Below are positions 1 to 11,253 of a DNA stretch of 64,000 nt, piece after piece. The stretch covers positions 310,001 through 374,000 of the forward strand of contig JAFISE010000002.1 of the NCBI GenBank assembly GCA_022560025.1, in the 5' to 3' direction. This DNA is from Stagonosporopsis chrysanthemi. Lineage: Eukaryota > Ascomycota > Dothideomycetes > Pleosporales > Didymellaceae. The position numbers and the translations under genes are program-made. The number at the start of each line of letters is the position of its first letter. The first letter of the stretch is position 1. The notes under the pieces were generated by a model. That model searched no databases and was not told where the DNA came from. It saw only the letters and a program-made list of their open reading frames with translations.

Positions 1-415
1 CTCGTCGCCATGATCGCCGGTTGTGCATTCTCGGTGTACGTGAGCTCGGCATTGGTGCCCGATTCGATGATCTTGGTCAGCGGCGTGTGCGGCAGCTTGA
101 GCGTGTCGTCGATCTCTTCGAGGATGGGCTTCGCGGTGCGCGGAAAGGCCTCGAGCCATGGAGTGATCATGCCAACGCGCTGCACGCCCTGGCCTTGCAA
201 CAGTCAGCACGGCAAGTTCTGGATATTCACTGAAGGCCATTTCGTGTACCAGGGAAGAAAATAGCAGTCTTTGGTCTCTTCGACGCCGACTGCCTGCTGC
301 TGCTCATCCATCTCCGCGCGGCCGGCCGACTACGAGCTGTCCGCCCACCGCATCGCGCACATGTCGCCTCAACACGCGGGACAATTCGAGTAATAGATGA
401 GGAAGCGCTCGACAT
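1..415 (-). CDS. mct1: Mitochondrial malonyl-CoA:ACP transacylase, N-terminal part (runs off the window)
   Basis: This protein transfers malonyl groups from CoA to acyl carrier protein in mitochondrial type II fatty acid synthesis. Exons are 250-415 and <1-193, joined over a 56-nt intron (194-249). The join gives FFPGQGVQRVGM, the nucleotide-binding-fold start of FabD-type transacylases, followed by TPWLEAFPR and, near the window edge, ENAQPAIMAT, which matches the family. The Arg/Ser-rich first 50 residues fit a mitochondrial presequence. The ATG at 413-415 is the first in frame after the upstream region. The catalytic GHSLG serine motif lies outside the window, so completeness cannot be judged. 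The family assignment is confident; mitochondrial location is inferred from the presequence. Confidence 0.85.
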
Positions 416-780
416 GGCGATTGAGGGTGTGCGGTTATTGTGTGGTGTACATATTAGGGGTGTGCTAGAAGGGGACAGCGTGTGGAGGTTATTGTGGGGG
501 TGGAGGCTGAGAGATTGGGGTCGAGTGCCGCTCCCGCGGTCGCCGAGGTCTGCTTTTCCGGAGCTCCAGCCAGAGCCTCGACGTTGTACGGAGCAATGCA
601 CACCGAAGAGACCCACTTTTGGTCCGTTCGCAACGTCGTTATGGTCATTTCTCTCTCTGCGCTGTTAGTGATATCAGTGATATTAGTGATGTCTCGAATC
701 TAACAGAGGTGTGTTCTGCTGCTGCTACAACCCTGAAACACCACTCTAATGAACCATCCAAATTCTGAGTCCCGCACGTT
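416..780. other. Intergenic region, no gene seen
   Basis: This holds the divergent 5' side of the transacylase gene and the 3' flank of the Med5 gene. Open frames here are short and show no recognisable protein. Confidence 0.6.
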
Positions 781-3700
781 CTACATGTTGTCAAAGTCCA
801 ACCCCCAATCATCGTCGCCGCCTCCTCCCATGTTCATGTCCATATCCATGTCCATACCCATGCTGTTCATATCACCCAGGTCGAGATCGGGGAGGCTACC
901 CAAGTTGGCGTTCATGTCGCCTGTCAAGTTGTCTCCAGCGTCCATACCCATATTCGACAGATCCAAGCCTGCTGAGCCAGTGAGCTCTTCCATGCTACGC
1001 TCCAAAGCCTTCTTATCTATATCCGGAATCTCGAGGTCATTTGCAAGGCTGGCGTTCGCCGCATCTTCCATGGCTTGATTGATGTCGTCGCTGATCGTCT
1101 GAGCTTGTATGTCGTTGATGCTCACATTGGGAAGGCTTATAACCGGTGCTTGAAGTCCGGCTTGGCCGATCGACGACAGCTGTGCCTCTACCCGTCTGTG
1201 CAGACGCACTATAGCTTCGGCACTTGACGGATCTGTCGCGACCAAGAGAGCGGCATTATCGAACACGTGCTTCAACATCTCTCGCAGATTCATCCTTGTA
1301 CGTGGCGGCGCCGGAGCAGGGATTGAGCTTCCTATCCAGTCTATCGGTATGGGGCTGTCTTCAACGGTCGGCGCGCAGATGATCGACACCCCGATATCCA
1401 ATGCAGCTGCACCGTTGCCGCCTTCCGTTTGTGCTTTGACCTCATCTACGATCGACCGCACGGCCTGGTATACTCCTAGAGTACTGAACGTGGCGTAAAT
1501 TTGGCGATGTGTATAGCTGGGCGGGTTCGGGTTGATGGTAGCAGTAGAAGCCCACTGCGCCAGCTGCTGTATGGTGTGTCGTAGAGCTGTGTTTAGGGTG
1601 CTGTTCGGTGCATTTGTCCATTGCTCTAATTCACAGAACGATGCGTGAACCGAGCGATCATAATGTGCGTTGATTTTGATAGCTTGCAGCAATGGTTCGA
1701 CATTAGTTCGGCCTGGATTGCGTTGCTGTAGTGTGCGGAAACATTTCTCTAAGCGGCTCGAAACCATTGCAATGATTGTAGAATGCATTGCTTGCGCATC
1801 TCCTGAAGAGGGTACCGTGAGGATGGCGTCGTGGAAAATTCTCAACATTGCGTCGAGGTCATTATGCGTTTGTTTGAGGGCGTGACTCGCCATCCAGCTG
1901 AGGCCTCCAATGAGTGAAGGCAGCAGGAACGTCTCTCCGAGATCTACATGTTTCGATTTAGCTTACTCTTCGTATGTCTGACGGTATGGCGACAACTTAC
2001 ACTCCAATCCGCCTTTGACGGTCTCGTGTGACAGGACCCCTGCCGAGCACGCCATAGTCGTTTGGCTGAAAAATGTCGGCACTATCAGGTAAAAGTCCTG
2101 TGGGCGACATGATGCAAACACTTCGTTGCTAAGACCTTCGTTGCCTGAATCGTACAACCCTTTTAGCCAGCTTGCAAGGTGCTTGCCCTGCTCTTCAGTC
2201 AAGTCGTCAGGGGCGGTACTGTGGTTAATGCGTCCTATCACCCGAGCGACGAAAGACTCCTGACTAATTCCAATGTCAGTGTGTGAGAGCTCGTAGCGGT
2301 AGACAAAGGCCATTATCAAAACCAGTATTGCTCCGAATTCGTCGTACACTGGCTGATATTCACCTAACGGTTTTAGTGTGAGAATGTGTTTATCGCTTGA
2401 ATGACTGACCTTGGTCGCTGTCGTAATGCCATTCATCAAGGAATCTACACAGTGGTTGCAAGATGCTAGCAGGTGAAGTGAATTGTAGCATGATGTCCAG
2501 GCATTGCGGCTTTTTTGACAAGAGATTGCAAATCTGCTTCAGATACATCGTTACCTGGGTCTCGCACAGATGGCCGATGAACTAGAACACGCGTCAGCTA
2601 GCTCACTTGGCTGTACAAGAGAATATGGCTTACCTCAGTGACAGCGCTGGCTATGGCACCAGCATTGCCGTCAAGATTCTCCATCTCATCGATGTAGTTG
2701 TTGACTTTGTCGAAGTTGTTTTTGCACTGATCAAGCAGGGCTTTCTTCTCATACCTCGTAGCAGGCGGCCCTTGTATGGGCGTTTCGCCAAGCAGGCGTT
2801 CGACAGTGTTCGTAGTAATGTGACCGTGGAGCGCACATGCGTTCAAGAAGTCCTGCCTCACATCTGACAGCGAGTTATTGCCGCCCATGATGTCGTCGAA
2901 GCCCTGAGAAAATGCAGGAAAGGCATTGGGGTCGACATGACTGAGTGCCTGGGTGATGGAGATTTCGGGCGTCATCGGGAATATTGAGCCTGAAAGTTGC
3001 GATAACAGTATTGGGATCTTGTTGATCAAGAACGACTTCAGGCAGAACATCGTTGATGTGGGCTCGCTACGGTACATAGCATTGGCGAGGATATCGAAAG
3101 AAGCGGTGATGAGGTCTGTAGCCATGTTTTGCGGATCGAGCTGGTTAGGATTAGAATCAGAACAAGGCATTTGCGTGTTTGAGTTACCTTGTATCTCGAG
3201 TGAAGATAGTTGATGATCGTGAAGTCGTCTGTGAGAGGGCGAGAAACAAGCTGCGAAGGCATTAGAAAGGAAGGAATCAGCTCTATCTGAGACATACCAA
3301 AGAATTAAGAAAAATATAGAGTCCAGCTCTTGTAGACACGGTTGGTAGGTCCATGACAGCCTCGAGCTGCAAAGCTGCCACTTCGAGATTTGCACTATCA
3401 CTCTGCACCCCCTCGATTGTCACAGTTTTTTCGTAGAGTTCATGCTGTTTTTGAGACATCTCTAGCCTGTTGGCTATTTCCAACGAAGATTGCGAACCCA
3501 GGGAATTGTGCGACAAGAATGGAATGAAAGACGCCAGCGACTGAGCTAAGCGTTTGCGTAGATCTATTAGGTGTGAGCAGCATCCCACATATGATACGAC
3601 GCATCACTTGAAGGGATAGGATAGTATGTACTGACCCTTGGCCGTTGGATGATTGAGTATCTGTAGGATCTTCGAGTTTTCGATAAGACCGACAACAAGC

Positions 3701-4248
3701 ACACCCAAGGCTTCGCGAACGTTGATGGACTGCTGCTGTGGTTGCTGCGAGATACCCGTCATGGCCTGCATCATGGAATCGCTAGTATGCGACGTGACTA
3801 CGGCTTGCATCCATCTTGTTACAACAACCAGCGTTTGCAGTCCCTCTGTGTTGTTGATAGGGCGTTCCTCTGCGGCGAAGGTTTTGTGAAGTCGGTGGCA
3901 CACAAGTTCCTCTAATTCGGGCGAGTTGCTCCATTTTGGTTCCTTATCTGATGGATCTCCACCAGTCTTCGGTAGTCGATCTTTGGAAAAGTAAAAGGAT
4001 GCAGAAAGGACGTCTGACGCATCGACCGTCCTCGACCCTAGCAGACGCTCAAGATAGACGACCACACGAGGATCAACACTGTTTGCATTGGGAGATCGTG
4101 GCTTGAGCAGAAGTGCAACAAGTTTGCGACCAGGTAGTGGCGACTTCCGATGCAGTTGCGCGACGGCGTCGTCGAATATGTCGGCCTGCACGCGCTGGTT
4201 CAAGCAACGGTCAAGGAATACGGTCCATTCTTTAATCATGGAGTCCAT
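781..4248 (-). CDS. med5: Mediator of RNA polymerase II transcription subunit 5
   Basis: Med5 (Nut1) is a tail-module subunit of the Mediator coactivator complex in the nucleus. I read seven exons: 3636-4248, 3298-3563, 3188-3250, 2634-3140, 2410-2581, 2001-2363 and 781-1943, giving 1048 residues, normal for fungal Med5. All six introns are 46-72 nt, GT-AG, and every junction keeps frame. Recognisable blocks are the start MDSMIKEWTVFLDRCLNQR, a middle part with GEYQPVYDEFGAILVL, and the C-terminal tail DDDWGLDFDNM, which is typical of Med5 in filamentous ascomycetes. Before that tail is a Met/Asp/Gly-rich low-complexity stretch. The start is the ATG at 4246-4248; a second ATG three codons later is possible. 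Confidence 0.9.
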
Positions 4249-4863
4249 GATCCATCGACTAGATACCGATCTGCCCACAAGACCAACAGCTGGGCGTCCG
4301 CTAAATATATGTTTCTAAGAAGAGGGGAATTTTGAATATTATTCTTTGGGTTGGTGAAGGGTGCTGCTGTGAGCTTTGAAGCTAGGAACACCCAAAGCGA
4401 TCAAGTCTAGCCGAGAGGACCATGCCAAGCATTTCTATGGGTGCCCTGCTCCCTTTTCCATCACCACACAACAGACAAAAATTTACTCGGGTACTGAGCC
4501 ATATGCACAATATTGAGGCAAGATGTAAGGAAGCGATCGGCCATCTGCATGGCTGGTAGCACGGCACAGATGTGGTATAGTGTGGTGGGTGAACATATTG
4601 CTTCTTTGAAATCGCGCAGACTATGCGCCCGAGGCATACGATGTGCATATCATCGCTAGCCACACTATTACACTAGTTATCCGAAAGGAACCCAACTCAG
4701 ATAGCATCACAGCGCTGTTCGCTATGCAGCCTAACTGAGCAATGCATCGTCGCTTATCCCCGCCCCTCATTGTTCCCGCTCAAATAGCAGGCGCCTCGTT
4801 TCGCCCTGTCAACCCTGACGATTCCCATACACTGTGCAACGCCAACCACTAAACATGACTATC
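4249..4863. other. Intergenic region between two minus-strand genes
   Basis: This is the upstream region of the Med5 gene and the 3' flank of the next gene. I see no coding sequence, RNA gene or clear repeat in it. Confidence 0.6.
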
Positions 4864-5616
4864 TCAAGATTCGCGGCGCCGGGTATCTGGGAATCGATCA
4901 TCCGCATCTGGCGCCCGCGGCCCCACCATCCAATCTTCCATTGCTAGCCACTGACTCCAAGTCTTCTCAGCGCCCTCGATTTCCGCCAACTGGACATCCT
5001 GAAGAGGTTTCATGAACGGTACCGACTCGTGCGGAGACATGTCGTACTGGCATTTGACTTTTGCCCATCCTACGCTCTTGGCCGCAAAAAGGTAGTTCCG
5101 TCTCTCGCATTCGTGCACCGGACCCACTCCTTTCTTCCAGTCGTCGCCGAAGAACCCATGCATTACGGCCGCCTGATCCATTCCGGTGATGACCAAGCGC
5201 CGGATGAATGGGATCAGCGACACCCATGCTGGCGTAGGCTGGCCTTTTGAGTTGAGGATCGGGCCTTGTCGAGGCCATGGCTGTGTGTATGCTGCAGGGC
5301 CAGAAGAATGTGGCAGCGGACCTGAGGAGCTCATGATGGGATAGGGCGTCCATTGAAATGGCAGGCAGATGTTGATGAGAGCGGCCACAACCTGCACTGT
5401 GTTGTCATGCTGGGCATGGTCTAGGAAGTATCGCTGACAGCTCTGGTAGGCGGGATGCCAGTCGAAAATATCGAATTGCGGCGCGGCTGTGGGGTTCTGG
5501 CCGGAGGGAGAGCCGGTCGACGATGTGTTGCTGGCGCCACCAGCGAAGTTTGAAGCTCGAGGAATTGTTGGATAGCCAGCGGGGAAATTGGTGGTGAATC
5601 CGGTAGGGTTCGCCAT
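4864..5616 (-). CDS. Conserved fungal protein of unknown function
   Basis: This is a single-exon 250-residue protein. The first 45 residues are Ser/Thr/Gly/Pro-rich and probably disordered. The rest looks folded, with aromatic-rich segments such as FDWHPAYQSCQRYFLDHAQ, a central WVSLIPFIRRLVITGMDQA followed by HGFFGDDWKKGVGPVHECER, and a C-terminal WSQWLAMEDWM. The overall pattern resembles a protein widespread in Pezizomycotina, but I cannot attach a tested function. No signal peptide or membrane segment is visible. The ATG at 5614-5616 is the only sensible start. Coding status is confident from length and composition; function is unknown. Confidence 0.75.
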   Translation of the reverse strand: MANPTGFTTNFPAGYPTIPRASNFAGGASNTSSTGSPSGQNPTAAPQFDIFDWHPAYQSCQRYFLDHAQHDNTVQVVAALINICLPFQWTPYPIMSSSGPLPHSSGPAAYTQPWPRQGPILNSKGQPTPAWVSLIPFIRRLVITGMDQAAVMHGFFGDDWKKGVGPVHECERRNYLFAAKSVGWAKVKCQYDMSPHESVPFMKPLQDVQLAEIEGAEKTWSQWLAMEDWMVGPRAPDADDRFPDTRRRES

Positions 5617-7313
5617 ATTGAAAGCGATAATGTGACTACTGCAGGAACGACGTTGTTAGCAGAGCCCGGTTGGTGGGCGGGGCAGGAACACCAGATTTAT
5701 GTGTGAACTGGTGCTCGCAACGTACCAGGCTTACTGCAACAGTCGCAAAGACCGAGAAAACAATGGATCGACACAGTGGTTTGCAAGCAATTCGAGCAGG
5801 AGCTGAAGTCAGGGTCTCAGGGTCCACATGCAATAGAGACGGACAGTCAATGACGACAGCGAAGTAGCTGGCGGTCGGGTGCAGGGTTGCTATTCGGCGC
5901 TGGGGAGATGAGGGCAGCTCGTGAGCACTGTAGGGGATTTATAGCTTCGTGGCCGTCCTGCGCCTGGCAGAGGTGAGGCTAAGAAGCATGCAGGGAGAGG
6001 CTCGGTGGCCGCCGCCTTCAAGCCTCCCGCAGATCCTACTGAAGCCCTCAGTTGACGCATTTTGGAATCATCCTGGAGGAGATCAAGTCGAGCCACCATC
6101 TGGCTCCATCGAGCTTACATGGCCGGGCCGAGCCAATAGGTCGTCGCGATCCTTCGGCGGACGGAGTTACCGCGCGAGCACTCAGGGTGTGGCTTTGCAA
6201 GATGCGTTCATCCACGACTCGTGTTGCCAATGCGCTGCTGCAGAACTGCTCTACTCTGCAGCCGGCGCGCGCCAAAGCGCTGTATCCTTGCAGCCAATGC
6301 AACCATCAGGCGCTGTATTCCATACCACGCTGCGCTGCCCGTTGATGCAGATCGCAATGCACCTCAGCTGCCTGCTGCCCTCCCTTTCTGCGCTGCTGCG
6401 TCGTGTGTCCGTGATGCTGCTGCTCCATTGAACAATGCTGCCCGCGACGCATCTCAGAGTCTCAGACAGCACGGAGGCGCGGGCCCTTCCAGGCGCACCG
6501 AGGGCCAGGTCCGAGAATCGAGACGAGTCGCTCACCAACACCAGCCTGCGCCAGCCTGCACCCACTTTGTCATCCAGGACCCAGAACTGACAGGCGCCTC
6601 AAACGCCTTTACACCAACAAGGGTAAATTAAATCGCTTCGCGCCGTGGCACAAACCCATTGCAGCGGTTGCGGCAGCGACAGCTGTCCCATTGCAGAGGA
6701 TCCAGGTACGAAACAGCGTGCCATGGCTGCACCGCTGTCCCTTCCAGGCTACGCTATCCTGTGCGACCTCGTGCAGCTTGTGTGCTCGGCGATCAAACAC
6801 AACCACGAGGCTGCACATGTTGCACGCGACTCAGCCATTCGATTTTGACAATGCTCACTTCAGCGCGTCAAGCTGGTCGGCGATCCGGCCCTCTGCTGCC
6901 AGAAGAAGCAATTCGCTTGTCGACCCTCCACATCCCGGCACTAGTCGCCAGACGCTATGGCTCGCACTCACTCGCTCAGCCTCAAGTAGGTAGTTCGTTG
7001 CTTTTATGCATGTCTGTACTGTGTATGCGTCGTCGTTCTCTCCGGCCGGACATGCTGCGCACCACATTGCGGGCAGCACCAGGCCACGAGACGTGCATGT
7101 GTGTAGAATCGTGTGCATGCATCGAAATGGCGTTCCTCGATGCAGGACGGGCACTCGGTACGAGCGAGCGATCAGGATGATGTAACGATTCAAATCGCCG
7201 ACGCTGGCGCCGAGCATGTCCATGCAGCACGTCACTTGTCAACATCGCGGCTGTTCCTTCGCTGCATCGCACACCATTTGCAACTGCACCACAGAATACA
7301 AAAATAATCCAAG
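5617..7313. other. Long intergenic region, no supportable gene
   Basis: The part next to 5617 is presumably promoter and leader of the minus-strand gene, and the part before 7314 is the promoter of the reductase. Several overlapping open frames of 100-170 codons occur between 5950 and 7350 on both strands. Their composition is that of chance frames in GC-rich DNA (many Cys, Arg, His, Ser), and no protein family is recognisable. Confidence 0.5.
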
Positions 7314-8803
7314 ATGGCGCAGAACACGTTTTCATTGGCTTCGCGCACAAAGGTGAAAACGGACGCCATTAAGCGTATGCAGTTACTGACCATCCACAGC
7401 TCGCCAATGGGCTGTCAATGCCCACAATCCACCTTGGTGTCTACCTGACTTCGGGAAAGGAAACTTACCAAGCCGTCCGATGGGCGCTAGAGGTAACTTC
7501 TTTCTGTTCCTGGCCTAAAGCCCGTATGCTGACAGCGATGGTACCGGCAGTCTGGATATCGTGGGCAAGTTCATCGTAATTTACCCCTGCATTTGTATGA
7601 CCATTGACGTCTATGCTACAGGGTGGACAGCGCGCAAATGTACCATAACGAGAAAGAAAGTGGTAAGGCCGTTCTAGACTTCCTGTCCAGCGACGACAAC
7701 GTCGACTCGCTCAAGCGAGAAGACATCCACTTCACTTCAAAACTCGCCTCCAATTCGTCATATGACACAGCTCGCAAGGCTATCAAGAAGTCGGTCAAGG
7801 AATGTGGGCTTGGCTACATCGACTTATTTCTCTTGCATTCGCCTTACGGTGGCAAGCACGCACGACTTGAGAGCTGGAGAGCCGTGGAGGACGCTATTGA
7901 CGACGGCGAGGTGAGAATCGGAGGTGTTTCCAATTACGGCGTCAAGCATGTAAGCATCTTTTCCCTTTCTCCCGTCCGACTATGTCAGAGTCAATACTTT
8001 AGGCGGATGGTGGGATCTCCGGGGTTGTTGTGTGACCACACATCAATCTCACATCTATGCCGTCAGTCTTGAGTGATTTTGCAGGATACCTCGCACGCGC
8101 TCGGGGCAAACAGCTATTGGCTCGAGGCTACTTTATCGATATGTCGAACTAACGACACCACAGCTGCAAGAGCTTCTCAATTCGAAGCCAAGAATTGCAC
8201 CAGCTGTCAACCAGATCGAGGTGCATCCCTTCAATACACGGACGGACATCACATCCTTCTGCCAGCAAAACAGCATCACCGTCGAGGCTTACGCACCCCT
8301 TGTCCGTGCGTTGAAGATGAAGCACCATAAGATCGTGGCTCTCTCGAAGAAGTATTCGTGCACTCCTGGTATGCAAGCCCATCCGTTATAATATCATTCT
8401 CTTGCTGACATGACCACAGTAAGCGCCCTGCTTAATGCGACCCGACGTGTTTCACTGTGCTTCCTGCATTGTCTCTCGACCATGTGCTGAAATGTTTTAT
8501 AGGGCCAATTACTCGTCCGTTGGAGCTTGCAGCATGGCTACGTGCCATTGCCCAAGAGCGTGAAGAAGGCGCGTATCGTCGAGAATTCAGAAATCGGTGG
8601 ATTCGAGATCGAGGAGAGCGACATGAAGACTATGGATGGCCTCGATGAATATCTAGTTACCGGTAAGTCCCTCGTGACAGCTGTTAGATCCAAGCATGCC
8701 ATAGCACGGCGTGCGATTTCGGCGACACCACAACCTCAACATCTTCCAGTCGAGCTAACGATGGTTTGCGTTTCCAGATTGGGACCCCACAGATTGCCCG
8801 TGA
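7314..8803 (+). CDS. Aldo-keto reductase with GC-AG intron and twin intron
   Basis: This is a cytosolic NADPH-dependent aldo-keto reductase that would reduce carbonyl compounds; the substrate cannot be told. Exons are 7314-7352, 7400-7492, 7551-7564, 7622-7949, 8164-8367, 8503-8662 and 8778-8803, giving 287 residues, the usual family size. The catalytic tetrad is complete: Asp51 and Tyr56 in VDSAQMYHNE, Lys89 in HFTSK, and His121 in LLHSP. The residue before the Asp block, often His (GYRHID), is Gly here. The 14-nt third exon is followed by a GC-AG intron. The break at 8368-8502 only keeps frame if read as a twin intron (see the separate entry); as one ordinary intron it would shift frame. 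If those reading rules are wrong, the gene could be a frameshifted pseudogene. Confidence 0.8.
7565..7621 (+). other. GC-AG intron in the aldo-keto reductase gene
   Basis: The donor is GG followed by GCAAGT, close to the known consensus for the minor GC-AG class, and the acceptor is CTACAG. Only this join keeps the reading frame SGYRG-VDSAQMY. The nearby GT dinucleotides at 7561 and 7569 give the wrong phase. Confidence 0.7.
8368..8502 (+). other. Candidate spliceosomal twin intron (stwintron)
   Basis: An internal intron at 8369-8419 (51 nt, GTATGC donor, TGCTGAC-like branch, CCACAG acceptor) sits between the first and second base of the donor of an external intron. Once it is removed, the G at 8368 joins TAAGC at 8420 to make a canonical GTAAGC donor. 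The external intron then ends at 8502 (TGCTGA branch region, TTTATAG acceptor). The result joins ACT CCT to GGC CAA, giving CTPGQLLVRWSLQHG, as expected for this family. Splicing the whole stretch as a single intron from the GTATGC donor leaves the frame off by one. Confidence 0.7.
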
Positions 8804-9263
8804 TGTGGAGGGCGGAGAATTTCATGCGTGGGGGTTGTCGCAAGGCTGCAACATCCTTGGGAGTGGGTTGTAGGGTGACATGTCAAGGCAGCATCAGAAG
8901 AGAACACTGCAAACGCCTGCAGCATGGCTGCGCAATATCTACGGCACCTCCGGTATGTGAAAGGTCACTGTCGCGTGCGCCGTAAATGCAGTCCAAGCCA
9001 CCCAACGCTTTTTCCGCGGCCCGACATTGCACGTGAATTTTCCCCACCAGTTGCCGGATATATCCAAGATCAAAAAGCCCCACGTCTCCCGGACCCTGAA
9101 CCACACGTAAGATCCCCGACACCGCGCCGTGGGCGCCCGAAACCGGCAGCCGTTCTGGTGCGTGCTGCCTATGGATGACGACCAGGAATTACATCGTGCC
9201 AACAATGTGCAGTGGCCGGAGCCCTAGCGGTATCTCGACTCGTTTGCCCCCGCGATGCTCGTG
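8804..9263. other. Intergenic region, no gene seen
   Basis: This is the 3' flank of the reductase gene and distal upstream region of the glutamate dehydrogenase gene. Only short chance frames are present. Confidence 0.5.
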
Positions 9264-9291
9264 ATTGGCTGCGCGCTCCTTATCTCTATCA
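9264..9291 (+). promoter_or_regulatory. CCAAT box and paired GATA sites upstream of glutamate dehydrogenase
   Basis: An inverted CCAAT (ATTGG, 9264-9268) is followed within 11 nt by two adjacent GATA-factor sites on the minus strand, AGATAA (9280-9285) and TGATAG (9286-9291). Both fit HGATAR, the site bound by AreA/NIT2 nitrogen regulators. They lie about 300 nt before the start codon. Nitrogen control is an inference from the motif and the gene's role. Confidence 0.4.
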
Positions 9292-9480
9292 GAGTACACC
9301 ATGGAAACGAGTAGCAGCATACCAGAAGGCGGCGAAGCGGCCACTCACCACTGGGAAAGCTGCTCCGCGTGCGATATGCCGGCCACTGACGTTTTCGAAT
9401 CGAGTCTTTGTATTATGGGACGTCACGGACCAATTCACCCCGCCGATTTACTGTAGCTCCAGGTAGCATCTAGACGTGCG

Positions 9481-9488
9481 TATATATA
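9481..9488 (+). promoter_or_regulatory. TATA box of the glutamate dehydrogenase gene
   Basis: TATATATA lies 105 nt before the ATG and is followed by a CT-rich leader, a layout typical of strongly expressed fungal housekeeping genes. Confidence 0.6.
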
Positions 9489-9592
9489 CAGCCATCTGCT
9501 CTGCAACAGTCCTCCCCCTCCTTGACCATCCACTTGCTCTGACCTCTTTGAGCTCAACTTCTCCAACTCACATCACAATACCTCAATCCACA

Positions 9593-11253
9593 ATGTCTGA
9601 GCCCGAGTTTGAGCAGGCCCGCAAGGGTATGTACTGACACCGCCGATTGCATCTCCTCACCGAGATACTTGCAATTGATCTGCAATTGCTCGAACAAGAC
9701 TGACCATTACATGCAGAGCTCGTCTCCACCCTTGAGGCTTCCTCACTCTTCCAGAAGAACCCCGAGTACAAGAAGGCACTTGAGGTTGCCTCCGTCCCTG
9801 AGCGCATCATCCAGTTCCGCGTCGTCTGGGAGAACGACAAGGGCGAGTGCCAGGTCAACAAGGGCTACCGTGTGCAATTCAACTCTGCTCTCGGTCCCTA
9901 CAAGGGCGGTCTTCGCTTCCACCCTACCGTCAACCTCTCCATCCTCAAGTTCCTTGGCTTCGAGCAGATCTTCAAGAATGCTCTTACCGGCCTCAACATG
10001 GGTGGTGGCAAGGGTGGCGCCGACTTTGACCCCAAGGGCAAGTCTGACAACGAGATCCGCAAGTTCTGCGTTTCTTTCATGAGGGAACTCAACAAGCACA
10101 TTGGTAAGTGTTACACACATTGCACGCGTCGCGCCTCCTGTGGGGCGTGGCACTCCACTCGACGGCCTCGTACCATGAACTCGCAGCTCGCCTGAGCGAC
10201 CACTAGGGATGAACGGGCTGTTCGCTAGCATTATCTTTGTTCAGGTCGTCCAGGTGGTCGGGGATTCTCGCCGAGCAGTCATTCAGCGTTGAGCTCCCAA
10301 TGAACGTTTGACTTACGTAAATCACAGGTGCCGACACAGACGTTCCCGCGGGCGACATCGGCGTTGGTGGACGCGAGATTGGATACCTCTTTGGCACATA
10401 CAGGGCTGAGCGCAACCGCTGGGAGGGTGTTCTTACCGGCAAGGGTGGCGCATGGGGTGGATCTCTCATCCGTCCTGAGGCCACCGGTTACGGTCTCGTC
10501 TACTACGTTGAGCACATGATCACATACGCCAGCGGTGGTAAGGAGTCGTTCAAGGGCAAGCGCGTCGCTCTTTCCGGATCCGGCAACGTCGCTCAGTACG
10601 CTGCCCTCAAGATCATCGAGCTCGGCGGCACCGTCGTTTCTCTGTCCGACTCCAAGGGCGCTCTCATCGCCGAGGGCGAGAAGGGCTTCTCCCCTGACGA
10701 CATTGAGAACATTGCCACCCTCAAGCTCCAACGCAAGGCTCTCTCTGCTCTTGAGAACCACAGCTTCAAGTACGTCGAGGGTGCCCGCCCCTGGAAGGAG
10801 GTTGGCAAGGTCGACATTGCTCTTCCTTCAGCGACCCAGAACGAGGTCTCCGAGGATGAGGCCCAGCACCTCGTCGAGTCTGGCTGCAAGTTCATCGCTG
10901 AGGGCTCCAACATGGGTTGCACCCAGGAGGCCATCGATGTCTTTGAGGCTCACCGCAAGGAGAAGAAGGGCGGTGCCATCTGGTACGCTCCCGGAAAGGC
11001 CGCCAACGCCGGTGGTGTCGCCGTCTCCGGTCTTGAGATGGCTCAGAACTCTCAGCGTCTATCCTGGACCTCTGAGGAGGTTGACGAGAAGCTCAAGAAG
11101 ATCATGAAGGACTGCTTCGACAACTGCCTCGAGACCGCCAAGGAGTACATCACCCCTGCCGAGGGCGAGTTCCCGTCTCTCGTCGGTGGCGCCAACGTTG
11201 CTGGCTTCCGCAAGGTCGCTGCTGCCATGCACGACCAGGGTGACTGGTGGTGA
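9593..11253 (+). CDS. gdhA: NADP-specific glutamate dehydrogenase
   Basis: This enzyme makes glutamate from 2-oxoglutarate and ammonium with NADPH and is the main route of ammonium assimilation in fungi. Exons are 9593-9626, 9717-10103 and 10328-11253, giving 448 residues, full length for the family. Visible features are the glutamate-binding GPYKGGLRFHP, the catalytic Lys110 in NMGGGKGGADFDPKGKSD, DTDVPAGDIGVGGREIG, and the dinucleotide-binding SGSGNVAQYAALKIIELG. Codon use is strongly biased to C-ending codons (AAG, GAG, CTC), as in highly expressed genes and unlike most neighbours. The second intron is long (224 nt). The NADP rather than NAD assignment rests on length and overall similarity to the hexameric fungal NADP enzyme. 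Confidence 0.97.

Noticed and set aside
8362..8510. Frameshift (pseudogene) in the aldo-keto reductase
   Set aside because: Treating 8369-8502 as one intron shifts frame by one. The twin-intron reading uses only consensus signals and restores the frame, with an intact catalytic tetrad and intact downstream exons. It remains the main alternative.
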